Positions 1 to 7,265 of a stretch of 49,312 nt of DNA are shown here, one piece after another (the first letter of the stretch is position 1; each line of letters begins with the position of its first letter). A program made the position numbers and the translations under genes. The DNA is from DASQUK01 sp046726215 (GTDB lineage Bacteria; Actinomycetota; Acidimicrobiia; Acidimicrobiales; VFJN01), in assembly GCA_046726215.1 (NCBI GenBank), contig JBKPAA010000082.1, positions 1-49,312 of the forward strand, written 5' to 3'. The notes under the pieces were generated by a model, which saw nothing but the letters and a program-made list of their open reading frames with translations, was not told the origin of the DNA and ran no database searches.

Positions 1-57
1 CTGCAGCCCCGTGTGGACGCCGAAGGTGGGCACGGGGGGATGGTGGCACGAACCCCG

Positions 58-75
58 CTTGACCCGCCGGTCAAG
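58..75. promoter_or_regulatory. operator-like palindrome upstream of the hydrolase gene
   Basis: A perfect inverted repeat CTTGACC-CGCC-GGTCAAG ends 18 nt before the start codon of the alpha/beta hydrolase at 94. Its size and symmetry fit a binding site for a dimeric repressor (TetR, MarR or GntR type), but no regulator gene is visible next to it, so the role is inferred. The rest of 1-93 shows no supported gene. Confidence 0.35.
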
Positions 76-93
76 ACGCAACACCATGGCGTC

Positions 94-990
94 ATGAGCG
101 AGCTGTCGACCGCCAAGGCCAACGGGATCGAGATCTGTTACGACGCCGTGGGCAACGCGTCCGATCCCACCGTGCTGCTGGTCATGGGGCTGGGGGGCCA
201 GCTGATCCAGTGGAACCCCGAGCTGTGCGGCATGATCGCCGAGCGCGGGTTCCACGTCGTGCGGTTCGACAACCGCGACGTCGGGCTGTCCACCCACCTC
301 GAGGGTGCGGTCGATGTGTTGGGGCTGTTCTCGTCGGAGGCGTCCGGCTCGCCGCTGCCCGATGTGCCATACCTGCTGTCCGACATGGCCGACGACGCCG
401 TCGGCCTGCTCGACCACCTGGGCGTGGACCGGGCCCACGTGGTGGGCCTGTCAATGGGCGGCATGATCGCCCAGTCGATCGCACTCGGCCACCCAGGGCG
501 AGTGCTGACCCTCACGTCGATCATGTCCACCACGGGCGACCCCGACGTCGGCCTCCCCACCGCCGAGGCGATGGCGGCGCTCGTGGCGCCGCCGGCGCAG
601 ACCCGAGAGGAGGCCCAGGAAGGAATCGTGCGCCAGGCCCATGTGTGGGGCAGCCCCGGCCTGTTCGACGAGGACGACCTCCGGCGGTCGGCCGGCGAGT
701 CCTGGGACCGCGATCACGAGCCCACGGGCATCGCCCGGCAGCTGGCCGCCATCCTGGCATCGGGCAGCCGGTCGTCCGGGCTGGCGACGCTCGCCATCCC
801 GTCGCTGGTGATCCACGGCACCGCCGACACGCTGGTCCAGCCGTCGGGCGGCGAGCGCACCGCCGAGGTGATCCCCGACGCCAAGCTGTTGCTGGTCGAG
901 GGCATGGGCCACGACCTGGCGCGGCCCCTGTGGCCGGCGCTGGTGGGCGCCATCTGCGAGCACATGGCCCAGCACCCCCCGGCCGCCTAG
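94..990 (+). CDS. alpha/beta fold hydrolase
   Basis: A 298-residue soluble alpha/beta hydrolase. The nucleophile elbow G-L-S-M-G-G puts the catalytic serine at about residue 120. The acid is probably the Asp of HGTADTLV and the base the His of GMGHDL near the C-terminus. The N-terminal VLLVMGLGG supplies the oxyanion-hole region. The ATG at 94 was chosen over an in-frame ATG at 13 because homology-like sequence starts at MSELSTAKANGIEICYD. The substrate cannot be read from sequence; relatives include lactonases, esterases and epoxide hydrolases. The next gene is an acyl-CoA racemase/CoA transferase 26 nt downstream, so the pair may act on related acyl or lipid substrates (inference). Confidence 0.85.
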   Translation: MSELSTAKANGIEICYDAVGNASDPTVLLVMGLGGQLIQWNPELCGMIAERGFHVVRFDNRDVGLSTHLEGAVDVLGLFSSEASGSPLPDVPYLLSDMADDAVGLLDHLGVDRAHVVGLSMGGMIAQSIALGHPGRVLTLTSIMSTTGDPDVGLPTAEAMAALVAPPAQTREEAQEGIVRQAHVWGSPGLFDEDDLRRSAGESWDRDHEPTGIARQLAAILASGSRSSGLATLAIPSLVIHGTADTLVQPSGGERTAEVIPDAKLLLVEGMGHDLARPLWPALVGAICEHMAQHPPAA

Positions 991-1016
991 ATCCACGCAA
1001 CGGAGGACACGCCTCG

Positions 1017-2159
1017 ATGGGACCCCTGGCTGGAATCACCGTCGTCGAGATCGCCGGGATCGGGCCCGGGCCGTTCTGCGCCATGATGCTGGCGGACATG
1101 GGGGCCGACGTGATCCGGGTCGACCGGGCCGAGAACGTGGTGGGCGGCGATCCGGATACCCCGCCCGCCGACCTGAACAATCGGGGACGGCGATCGATCG
1201 GCGTCGACCTGAAGAACCCCGACGGCGTCGCCGTGGTCCTCGACCTGGTCGAGCGCGCTGACGCCCTGATCGAGGGGTTCCGGCCCGGGGTCGCCGAGCG
1301 GCTGGGCATCGGCCCCGACGAGTGCCTGGCCCGCAGCCCCAAGCTGGTGTATGGCCGCATGACGGGGTGGGGGCAGGACGGCCCGCTCGCCGGCGCCGCC
1401 GGTCACGACATCAACTACATCGCCCTGGCGGGGGCGCTCGATCCGATCGGGCGGAGGGGCGAGGCTCCCGTCCCGCCCCTCAACCTGATCGGCGACTACG
1501 GGGGCGGCGGCATGCTGCTGGCCTTCGGCGTCGTGTGCGGCGTGCTCGAGGCCCACCGGTCGGGGCGGGGCCAAGTGGTCGACGCCGCCATGGTCGATGG
1601 CGCCGCCGTGCTGATGACCATGACCCACGCGCTGCGGGCCATGGGGATCTGGGACGACGAACGCGGCACCAACATGCTCGACACCGGCGCTCACTTCTAC
1701 AACGTCTACGAGACGGCGGACGGCAAGTACGTGTCGATCGGCTCGATCGAGCCTCAGTTCTACGCCGAACTGCTCCGGCTCACCGGGCTCGAGGGCGAGG
1801 AGCTGCCCTGGCAGCACGATCGGGCCCAGTGGCCGCGGCTCAAGGAGCGGCTGGCGGCGATCTTCAAGACCAGGACCCGCGCGGAGTGGTGCGAGCTGAT
1901 GGAGGGCACCGACGTGTGCTTCGCCCCGGTCCTGCCGATCCCGGATGCCATCGAGCACCCCCACAACGTCGATCGCGGCACGTTCGTCGAGGTCGCCGGC
2001 ATACGCCAACCCGGGCCGGCGCCCCGGTTCAGCCGCACGGCGCCCGAGATTTCGTCGCCGCCGCCACACGCCGGCCAGCACACCGACGAGATCCTGGCCG
2101 CCGCCGGCTTCGACGCCGACCGGGTCGCCAAGCTGCGCGAGGCAGGCGCCATCGCCTGA
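1017..2159 (+). CDS. CaiB/BaiF family CoA transferase, alpha-methylacyl-CoA racemase-like
   Basis: A 380-residue family III CoA transferase. The opening MGPLAGITVVEIAGIGPGPF and the motif GHDINYIALAG are typical of alpha-methylacyl-CoA racemases. His130 and Asp160 (in LIGDYGGGGM) match the two catalytic residues, His126 and Asp156, of the Mycobacterium tuberculosis racemase MCR. This favours racemase, epimerising 2-methyl-branched acyl-CoA for beta-oxidation, over a transferase using the Asp as an acyl carrier. The start at 1017 has a GGAGG Shine-Dalgarno at 1002-1006. It follows the hydrolase directly and probably shares its transcript. Confidence 0.88.
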   Translation: MGPLAGITVVEIAGIGPGPFCAMMLADMGADVIRVDRAENVVGGDPDTPPADLNNRGRRSIGVDLKNPDGVAVVLDLVERADALIEGFRPGVAERLGIGPDECLARSPKLVYGRMTGWGQDGPLAGAAGHDINYIALAGALDPIGRRGEAPVPPLNLIGDYGGGGMLLAFGVVCGVLEAHRSGRGQVVDAAMVDGAAVLMTMTHALRAMGIWDDERGTNMLDTGAHFYNVYETADGKYVSIGSIEPQFYAELLRLTGLEGEELPWQHDRAQWPRLKERLAAIFKTRTRAEWCELMEGTDVCFAPVLPIPDAIEHPHNVDRGTFVEVAGIRQPGPAPRFSRTAPEISSPPPHAGQHTDEILAAAGFDADRVAKLREAGAIA

Positions 2160-2245
2160 TTCCCCAAGGGGAACGGGTGATGCCGTGGGGCCCGGTTGCC
2201 TCCAAGCCGCCGCAAGTTGGCATGGGCCCCGGCAAACTGCTGCCC

Positions 2246-3058
2246 ATGGCAACACTGGTCGCGTTCCATGCCCATCCCGATGACGAGTGCCTGCTCCAGT
2301 CGGGCTCGCTGGCCAAGGCCGTGCACGAGGGCCACCGCGTCGTGGTGCTGTACGCGACCCGCGGCGAAGCCGGCGAGGTGCCCGATGGCCTGCTGGCGCC
2401 GGGTGAGACGCTGGTCGAGCGGCGCATGGACGAGGCGATGCGATCGGCCGAGGCGCTGGGCGTCCACCGGGTGGCGTGGCTCGGGTACCGCGACTCGGGG
2501 ATGATGGGCACCGCCGACAACGACGATCCCCGCTGCTTCTGGCAGGCCGACGTCGAGGAGGCGGCCGCCCGGGTCGCGGCAATCCTGCTGGAGGAGATGG
2601 CCGACGTCCTCACCGTCTACGACGAGAACGGCAACTACGGCCATCCCGACCACATCCAGGTCCACCGGGTGGGCAGCAGGGCCGCCGAGCTTGCGGGAAC
2701 GCCACACGTGCTCGAGGCCACCATCAGCCGCGACCACGCGAAGTCCCTCATCGCCCGGGCTGTGGCCGCCGGTCGGCCCATCGGCGATGCGCCGGACTTC
2801 GACGACGACTCGATCGCCTTCGGCGTGCCCGACGACACGATCACCACCGTCGTCGACGTGGGCGATTTCCTCGACCGCAAGCGGGCGGCGATCGCCGCCC
2901 ACGCCAGCCAGGTGCAGGACACCGGCCCGTTCCTGGCCATGCCGCCCGACGTGTTCCGCGCAGCCATGGGCACCGAGTTCTACATCCGGCGGGGTGTCCC
3001 CGCGGGCCACCGCGATCACGACGTGTTCGCCGGCGTGGAATCCGCAGCGCCCCGCTGA
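2246..3058 (+). CDS. PIG-L family deacetylase (MshB/Mca-like)
   Basis: A zinc-dependent N-acetylglucosaminyl deacetylase family protein of about 270 residues. The zinc motif AHPDDE lies at residues 9-14 and the second motif, GHPDHIQVH, lies near residue 135. This combination is typical of MshB (mycothiol biosynthesis) and Mca (mycothiol S-conjugate amidase), so a role in mycothiol or a related GlcNAc-inositol metabolite is likely; which of the two is undecided. The start at 2246 is where family homology begins. An in-frame ATG at 2180 has a better Shine-Dalgarno (AAGGGG about 9 nt upstream) and would add 22 residues. The stop overlaps the next gene by one base. Confidence 0.85.
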   Translation: MATLVAFHAHPDDECLLQSGSLAKAVHEGHRVVVLYATRGEAGEVPDGLLAPGETLVERRMDEAMRSAEALGVHRVAWLGYRDSGMMGTADNDDPRCFWQADVEEAAARVAAILLEEMADVLTVYDENGNYGHPDHIQVHRVGSRAAELAGTPHVLEATISRDHAKSLIARAVAAGRPIGDAPDFDDDSIAFGVPDDTITTVVDVGDFLDRKRAAIAAHASQVQDTGPFLAMPPDVFRAAMGTEFYIRRGVPAGHRDHDVFAGVESAAPR

Positions 3059-3798
3059 TGCCCGGGGGCGGGTCGCTGGCCGATGGCCCGGCGCTGGCGG
3101 CGCGCCTCTCGTACGAGCTGGCGACCCGCGCCGACCCGGTCCGGGCGGCACCGACGGTGCGCTACATGCGCGACCAGTTCGCGTTCCTGGGCGTGATGGC
3201 CGCGGGGCAGACCGCTGCCTGGCGGGCCGCCACCGCCGACATGCGTCGAGCGCTGCCAGAACCGGCGGTGGCGGAGGCTGCCAGGCTGCTGTGGGACCGG
3301 CCCGAGCGCGAGCACCAGTACCTGGGCTGCCGGCTCGTCAACCGGCACGTCGAGGCGCGGTCGTCTGTGGCGACGGTCGGGTTCGTGGACACACTGGCGT
3401 GGCTCGTCACAACCAAACCGTGGTGGGACACCGTCGACATCCTCGCCATCCACGCCGTCGGCGGGCTGGTGCGCCGCTACCAGGAGCTGCGACCAACCAT
3501 GGATCTCTGGCTGCTGAGCGACGACCAGTGGTTGGCCCGCGCGGCGCTGTTGCACATGAACCGCTGGAAGGCCGACACCGACGCCGCATGGTTGTTCGCA
3601 GCCTGCCTGGCCCGGTCCGGCGACCACGACTTCTTCATCCGCAAGGCCATCGGCTGGGCGCTGCGCGAGTACAGCAAGGTCGACGAGCGCGCGGTCGTGG
3701 CCTTCGTCGCCGGCCACGCCGGAGCGTTGAGCGGTCTCAGCCGCCGGGAGGCTCTGATGTGGCTCGAACGCCGGCGGCGGGTTGCACGCGACGGCTGA
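3058..3798 (+). CDS. AlkD-like DNA alkylation repair protein
   Basis: A 246-residue HEAT-like repeat protein of the AlkC/AlkD DNA glycosylase family, which removes N3- and N7-alkylated purines. The catalytic signature TTKPWWDTVD is at residues 118-127, with Asp124 the expected catalytic acid and the preceding tryptophans the expected lesion-contacting residues. The N-terminal RYMRDQFAFLGV also matches the family. The ATG overlaps the TGA of the deacetylase gene, so translation is probably coupled. Length is normal for AlkD (about 235-245). Confidence 0.88.
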   Translation: MPGGGSLADGPALAARLSYELATRADPVRAAPTVRYMRDQFAFLGVMAAGQTAAWRAATADMRRALPEPAVAEAARLLWDRPEREHQYLGCRLVNRHVEARSSVATVGFVDTLAWLVTTKPWWDTVDILAIHAVGGLVRRYQELRPTMDLWLLSDDQWLARAALLHMNRWKADTDAAWLFAACLARSGDHDFFIRKAIGWALREYSKVDERAVVAFVAGHAGALSGLSRREALMWLERRRRVARDG

Positions 3799-3807
3799 GG
3801 CAACGCC

Positions 3808-4167
3808 ATGATGGGCCGCGTGACGATTGTGAAGATCAACGCCATCACGGTGCCCGAGGACTCGGGCGACGAGCTGGGTCGCCGGTTCGCGGCCCGGGCC
3901 GGTGCCGTCGACGACCAGGACGGATTCGAGGGCTTCGAGCTCCTCAGACCCACCGACGGCCGCACGACGTGGCTTGTGGTCACCCGATGGCGCGACGAGG
4001 AGTCGTTCCAGGCATGGGTAAACAGCCCGGCCTTCGGGCACGGGCACGCCGGCACCGACAAGCCGCACCCGCACACGGGGGGACCGGTTTCGGTGTCGAG
4101 CGAGCTGTGGTCGTACGAGATCTCCACGACGTCGCCCGGGCGGTCGGCGCCGCCCGCCCAGTCCTGA
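3808..4167 (+). CDS. MhuD-like haem-degrading monooxygenase (ABM domain)
   Basis: A 119-residue ferredoxin-fold antibiotic-biosynthesis-monooxygenase protein closely resembling actinobacterial MhuD, which cleaves haem to release iron. The VKINAIT strand carries Asn11, and Trp70 lies in FQAW; these correspond to MhuD Asn7 and Trp66. The haem-ligand histidine (His75 in MhuD) would be His78 or His80 in PAFGHGHAG, implying a one-residue shift in that loop. The ATG at 3808 was used; a GTG at 3820 is possible. It sits 9 nt after the AlkD-like gene and 17 nt before a small membrane protein gene. Confidence 0.82.
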   Translation: MMGRVTIVKINAITVPEDSGDELGRRFAARAGAVDDQDGFEGFELLRPTDGRTTWLVVTRWRDEESFQAWVNSPAFGHGHAGTDKPHPHTGGPVSVSSELWSYEISTTSPGRSAPPAQS

Positions 4168-4184
4168 TCCACGACCCGTCGTCA

Positions 4185-4553
4185 GTGGAGCTGCGTGAGG
4201 TCCACGTCGTCGGGGCCTGGATCGTCGTCGTTGCCAACGGGATGGCCGGCCTGTGGGCGTTGGGGGCCCACCGGTGGCCGGCGCTGCGCCACCGGTCGGT
4301 GTGGTGGTTCACCGCCATGGCGCAGGTCGCCATCGCAGTCGAGGTGGTGCTGGGGGTGATCCTCGTTGCCCAGGAGGACCGGGAGGCACCGCAGTTCCAC
4401 ATGTTCTACGGCTTCGTCGCGCTGGCCTCCGTGGGGATCATCTACAGCTACCGCCAGCAGCTGGCCGGGCGTCGCTACCTGCTCTACGGGCTGGGCGGGC
4501 TGTTCCTGATGGGGCTCGGGATCCGCGCCATGGTGGTCGGTCCCAGCCGCTGA
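4185..4553 (+). CDS. small multi-pass membrane protein, unknown function
   Basis: I do not recognise this 122-residue protein. It has three or four hydrophobic segments: about residues 8-26, 40-62, 70-87 and 98-116. Between segments two and three lies a short charged stretch, QEDREAPQFHMFYGF, with a His and aromatic residues at the membrane edge. A GTG at 4185 is the only good in-frame start, and there is no Shine-Dalgarno. It directly follows the MhuD-like gene, so a link to haem or iron is possible but unproven. Confidence 0.65.
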   Translation: MELREVHVVGAWIVVVANGMAGLWALGAHRWPALRHRSVWWFTAMAQVAIAVEVVLGVILVAQEDREAPQFHMFYGFVALASVGIIYSYRQQLAGRRYLLYGLGGLFLMGLGIRAMVVGPSR

Positions 4554-4572
4554 CGGCGCGATCGGTCCGGCG

Positions 4573-4809
4573 CTACAGGTGCACCACCGGACACGTGAGC
4601 GTCCGGGTGATGCCCTCGATCATCTGCACCCGGCTCACGACCATCTTGCCCAGCTCGTCGACCGAGTTGGACTCGGCCCGGGCGATGACGTCGTAGGGGC
4701 CGGTCACGTCCTCGGCCGACACGACACCGTCGATGCCGTTCACCTCGTCGGCCACCTGGGCGGCCTTGCCCACCTCGGTCTGGATGAGGATGTACGCGCT
4801 GACTGCCAT
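4573..4809 (-). CDS. Lrp/AsnC ligand-binding (RAM) domain protein
   Basis: A 78-residue stand-alone Lrp/AsnC C-terminal domain without a helix-turn-helix. It starts MAVSAYILIQTEVG and carries the typical GPYDVIARAE motif; the segment after it would form the second half of the alpha/beta sandwich. Such single-domain proteins oligomerise and bind amino acids or similar effectors, and are common in actinobacteria. The ATG at 4809 has a GGGAGG Shine-Dalgarno about 5 nt upstream, and TACGAT at 4843-4848 (minus strand) is a plausible -10. It lies downstream of pckG on the same strand, separated by a repeat array. Confidence 0.85.
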   Translation of the reverse strand: MAVSAYILIQTEVGKAAQVADEVNGIDGVVSAEDVTGPYDVIARAESNSVDELGKMVVSRVQMIEGITRTLTCPVVHL

Positions 4810-4842
4810 CGAGCCTCCCTGGTGCCGACGGGGCGGTGACGC

Positions 4843-4848
4843 ATCGTA
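4843..4848 (-). promoter_or_regulatory. -10 element TACGAT for the RAM-domain gene
   Basis: TACGAT on the minus strand gives a short leader of about 27 nt that includes the GGGAGG Shine-Dalgarno. No convincing -35 is visible. Confidence 0.4.
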
Positions 4849-4916
4849 GTGCGCGCCGCAGAACCGGACCGGGCGGCCGCCGGGCGCGCCAGGAACGCCG
4901 GCTTCCCGGGGATCGC

Positions 4917-5010
4917 GAGGCAACAGGGACCGCTCGGACGAGCCTGAGGCAATACGCTCCGAATGCGGGCCGTATCGCCCCGAGAGCTTGGACGCGGCCC
5001 CTATTGCCTC
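4917..5010. repeat. phased GAGGCAAY repeat array, copy 1
   Basis: Four 8-bp motifs lie at a fixed spacing between pckG and the RAM-domain gene: GAGGCAAC at 4917, GAGGCAAT at 4946, a degenerate inverted copy ATCGCCCC at 4974 and ATTGCCTC at 5003. Spacers are 21, 20 and 21 nt and unrelated in sequence. Orientation flips between the second and third copies, so GAGGCAATA at 4946 and TATTGCCTC at 5002 form a perfect 9-bp inverted pair. A related array lies at 29337-29502. Function unknown; a protein-binding array or a nested RNA or DNA hairpin are the options. Confidence 0.7.
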
Positions 5011-5016
5011 GGGACG

Positions 5017-6825
5017 TCAGCTGGCGGCCAGGCGCTTCTCGAGCTTGGTGAGCTGTTCCCGCAGTTCGGTGGGCACGTGGTCGCCGAGCCGCCGGTAGTG
5101 GTCGTCCAACTGTGACAGCTCCTGGCGCCACGACTCGGGGTCGACCGCGACGAGCTTGGCCACGGTCTCGGCGTCGATGTCGAGGCCGGTGGTGTCGATG
5201 GCACCGGGCGCCGGGACCCGCCCGATGGCGGTGTCCACGGCCGCCCCCTCGCCCGCGACCCGCCGGACTACCCAGGCGAGCACGCGGCTGTTGTCCCCGA
5301 ACCCGGGCCACAGGAACGAGCCGTCCTCGCCCCGCCGGAACCAGTTGACCCAGAACAGCTGGGGCAGCTTGTCCGCCGAGGTGGCCTCGCCGATCTCCAG
5401 CCAGTGCGCGAAGTAGTCGCCCATGTTGTAGCCACAGAACGGCAGCATGGCGAAGGGGTCGAAGCGGAGCTCACCGACGTTGCCGGCGGCGGCGGCGGTC
5501 TTCTCCGAGCTCATGATCGAGCCGAGGAACACGCCGTGGTTCCAGTCGAACGACTCGGTCACCAGCGGCACGTTGGTGGCCCGGCGGCCGCCGAACAGGA
5601 TGGCGGAGATGGGGACGCCATCTGGGTCCTCCCACTCGGGGGCGATCGACGGGCACTGCGACGCCGGGGTGGTGAACCGGGCGTTCGGGTGGGCGGCGGG
5701 GGCGTCCGAGGCGGGCGTCCAGTCGTTGTTCCGCCAGTCGATCGCATGCTCGGGCGGCGACGACAGGCCTTCCCACCAGACGTCGCCGTCGTCGGTTGCG
5801 GCGACATTGGTGAAGATCGAGTTGGCGTACAGCGTGGCCACCGCGTTGGCGTTGGTGTCCTTGCCGGTCCCCGGGGCCACGCCGAAGAACCCGGCCTCGG
5901 GGTTGATGGCGTACAGCCGGCCGTCGGCACCGAACTTCATCCACGCGATGTCGTCGCCCACGGTCTCGACCTTCCACCCGGGCAGGGTGGGGATCATCAT
6001 CGCCATGTTGGTCTTGCCACAGGCGGAGGGGAACGCCGCCGCGATGTAGCGCTTCTCGCCCTCCGGCGGCGTCACGCCCAGGATGAGCATGTGCTCGGCC
6101 ATCCAGCCGTCGTCGCGCGCCATGGTCGAGGCGATCCGCAGCGCGAAGCACTTCTTGCCCAGCAGGGCATTGCCGCCGTAGCCGGATCCGTAAGACCAGA
6201 TCTCCCGGGTCTCGGGGAAGTGGACGATGTACTTGCGCTCGGCGTCGCAGGGCCAGGGCACATCGTCACGGGCGTTGCCGTCGCCATCGACCAGCGGATA
6301 GCCGACGGAGTGCAGGCACGGCACGAACTCGCCGTCGGCGCCCAGTACGTCGAGCGGACCCTGGCCCATGCGGGTCATGATCCGCATGCTGGCGGCGACG
6401 TAGGCGGAGTCGGTGAGCTGCACGCCGATGTGGGCGATGCGCGACCCCAGGGGGCCCATCGAGAACGGCACCACGTACAGCGTGCGGCCGCGCATGGCGC
6501 CGGTGAACAGGCCGGTCAGCTCGCGCCGCATCTCGGCCGGTTCCCGCCAGTTGTTGGTCGGACCGGCATCGACCTCGCGCTCGGAGCAGATGAACGTGCG
6601 GTCCTCGACCCGGGCGACGTCGGCCGGGTCGGATCGGGCCAGGAAGCTGTTCGGCCGGCGTTCCGGGTTCAGGCGGTCGAATGTGCCACTGTCGACGAGC
6701 AGCTTCGTGAGCCGCTTCCATTCGGCGTCGGACCCGTCGCACCACTCGACCCGGTCCGGTTCTAGAACCCGGGCCCAGCGGTCGACCCAGTCCTGGAGCT
6801 TCTGGTTGGTGGTGGTTGCGGCCAT
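5017..6825 (-). CDS. pckG: phosphoenolpyruvate carboxykinase (GTP)
   Basis: A 602-residue GTP-dependent PEPCK, which converts oxaloacetate and GTP to phosphoenolpyruvate, GDP and CO2 in gluconeogenesis. The P-loop/reactive-cysteine motif FPSACGKTN is at residues 265-273 (Cys269). Other family segments are RTFICSERE, SYGSGYGGNALLGKK, VGDDIAWMKF and the C-terminal LPFCGYNMGDYF. Length matches the GTP family (about 600) and not the ATP type. A GGAGG lies just upstream of the ATG. A cold-shock-like gene starts 32 nt upstream on the same strand, and a GAGGCAAY array follows the stop codon. Confidence 0.97.
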   Translation of the reverse strand: MAATTTNQKLQDWVDRWARVLEPDRVEWCDGSDAEWKRLTKLLVDSGTFDRLNPERRPNSFLARSDPADVARVEDRTFICSEREVDAGPTNNWREPAEMRRELTGLFTGAMRGRTLYVVPFSMGPLGSRIAHIGVQLTDSAYVAASMRIMTRMGQGPLDVLGADGEFVPCLHSVGYPLVDGDGNARDDVPWPCDAERKYIVHFPETREIWSYGSGYGGNALLGKKCFALRIASTMARDDGWMAEHMLILGVTPPEGEKRYIAAAFPSACGKTNMAMMIPTLPGWKVETVGDDIAWMKFGADGRLYAINPEAGFFGVAPGTGKDTNANAVATLYANSIFTNVAATDDGDVWWEGLSSPPEHAIDWRNNDWTPASDAPAAHPNARFTTPASQCPSIAPEWEDPDGVPISAILFGGRRATNVPLVTESFDWNHGVFLGSIMSSEKTAAAAGNVGELRFDPFAMLPFCGYNMGDYFAHWLEIGEATSADKLPQLFWVNWFRRGEDGSFLWPGFGDNSRVLAWVVRRVAGEGAAVDTAIGRVPAPGAIDTTGLDIDAETVAKLVAVDPESWRQELSQLDDHYRRLGDHVPTELREQLTKLEKRLAAS

Positions 6826-6856
6826 GATCCTCCGCGGCGATGTCGGTTCCGTCAGC

Positions 6857-7120
6857 TCAGTCAGAGGTCGCGTCGTCTCCTACCGGGAAGCGCTCGGGAT
6901 CGAGCCCCGGCGTCCCCATGTCGACCTCCGAGCCCAACCGCAGGTGTGTGGCGCGACCGTCGCCGTCCAGGTCGAAGATCACACGCTGGCCCTGGCGGAG
7001 CTGGCGGAACACCGAGCCGCGGAGCGCGTCGGGGGCGAGATCGATCTCCGCCAGATCGGTGTCCCGCATCACGATCCCGTCCCTGGATCCGGGGTCGTAC
7101 GACTTGATCACGCCTTGCAC
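6857..7120 (-). CDS. cold-shock-domain-like small protein
   Basis: An 87-residue protein with an N-terminal cold-shock-like barrel. It starts (GTG) MQGVIKSYDPGSRDGIV and continues to GQRVIFDLDGDGRATHLRLG, matching the pattern in which a G-x-I-K-x-[FY] start is followed by a GxxVxF-type strand. The classical RNP motifs of CspA (KGFGFI, VFVH) are replaced by RDGIVM and IDLA, so nucleic-acid binding may be altered. The tail is acidic and short. The GTG at 7120 has GAGGAG about 6 nt upstream, and TACGGT (7158-7163, minus) is a plausible -10. It probably forms a transcript with pckG. Confidence 0.7.
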   Translation of the reverse strand: MQGVIKSYDPGSRDGIVMRDTDLAEIDLAPDALRGSVFRQLRQGQRVIFDLDGDGRATHLRLGSEVDMGTPGLDPERFPVGDDATSD

Positions 7121-7157
7121 CGGGGCTCCTCGCTGGGCTGTCTGCGGTGGGTTCCCT

Positions 7158-7163
7158 ACCGTA
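7158..7163 (-). promoter_or_regulatory. -10 element TACGGT for the csp-like/pckG transcript
   Basis: TACGGT on the minus strand lies about 37 nt before the GTG at 7120, leaving room for a leader with the GAGGAG Shine-Dalgarno. The same bases read TACCGT on the + strand, so this small divergent region could also serve the gene at 7266. Confidence 0.4.
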
Positions 7164-7265
7164 CCGGACCGTTCCCGCGGTGGCCCAAGGCGAGCCACGT
7201 CCCTCGTCATCCGGCCGAGGTGCCCGCAGCGAAGTCAGTCGGACCACGACCACCGGAGCCTCACC

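Noticed and set aside
5404..6765. Long open frame on the + strand opposite pckG
   Set aside because: High GC opens antisense frames; the product has no recognisable motifs and lies entirely over a clear PEPCK. The same reasoning removes long frames opposite smc, ffh, recG and dxr.
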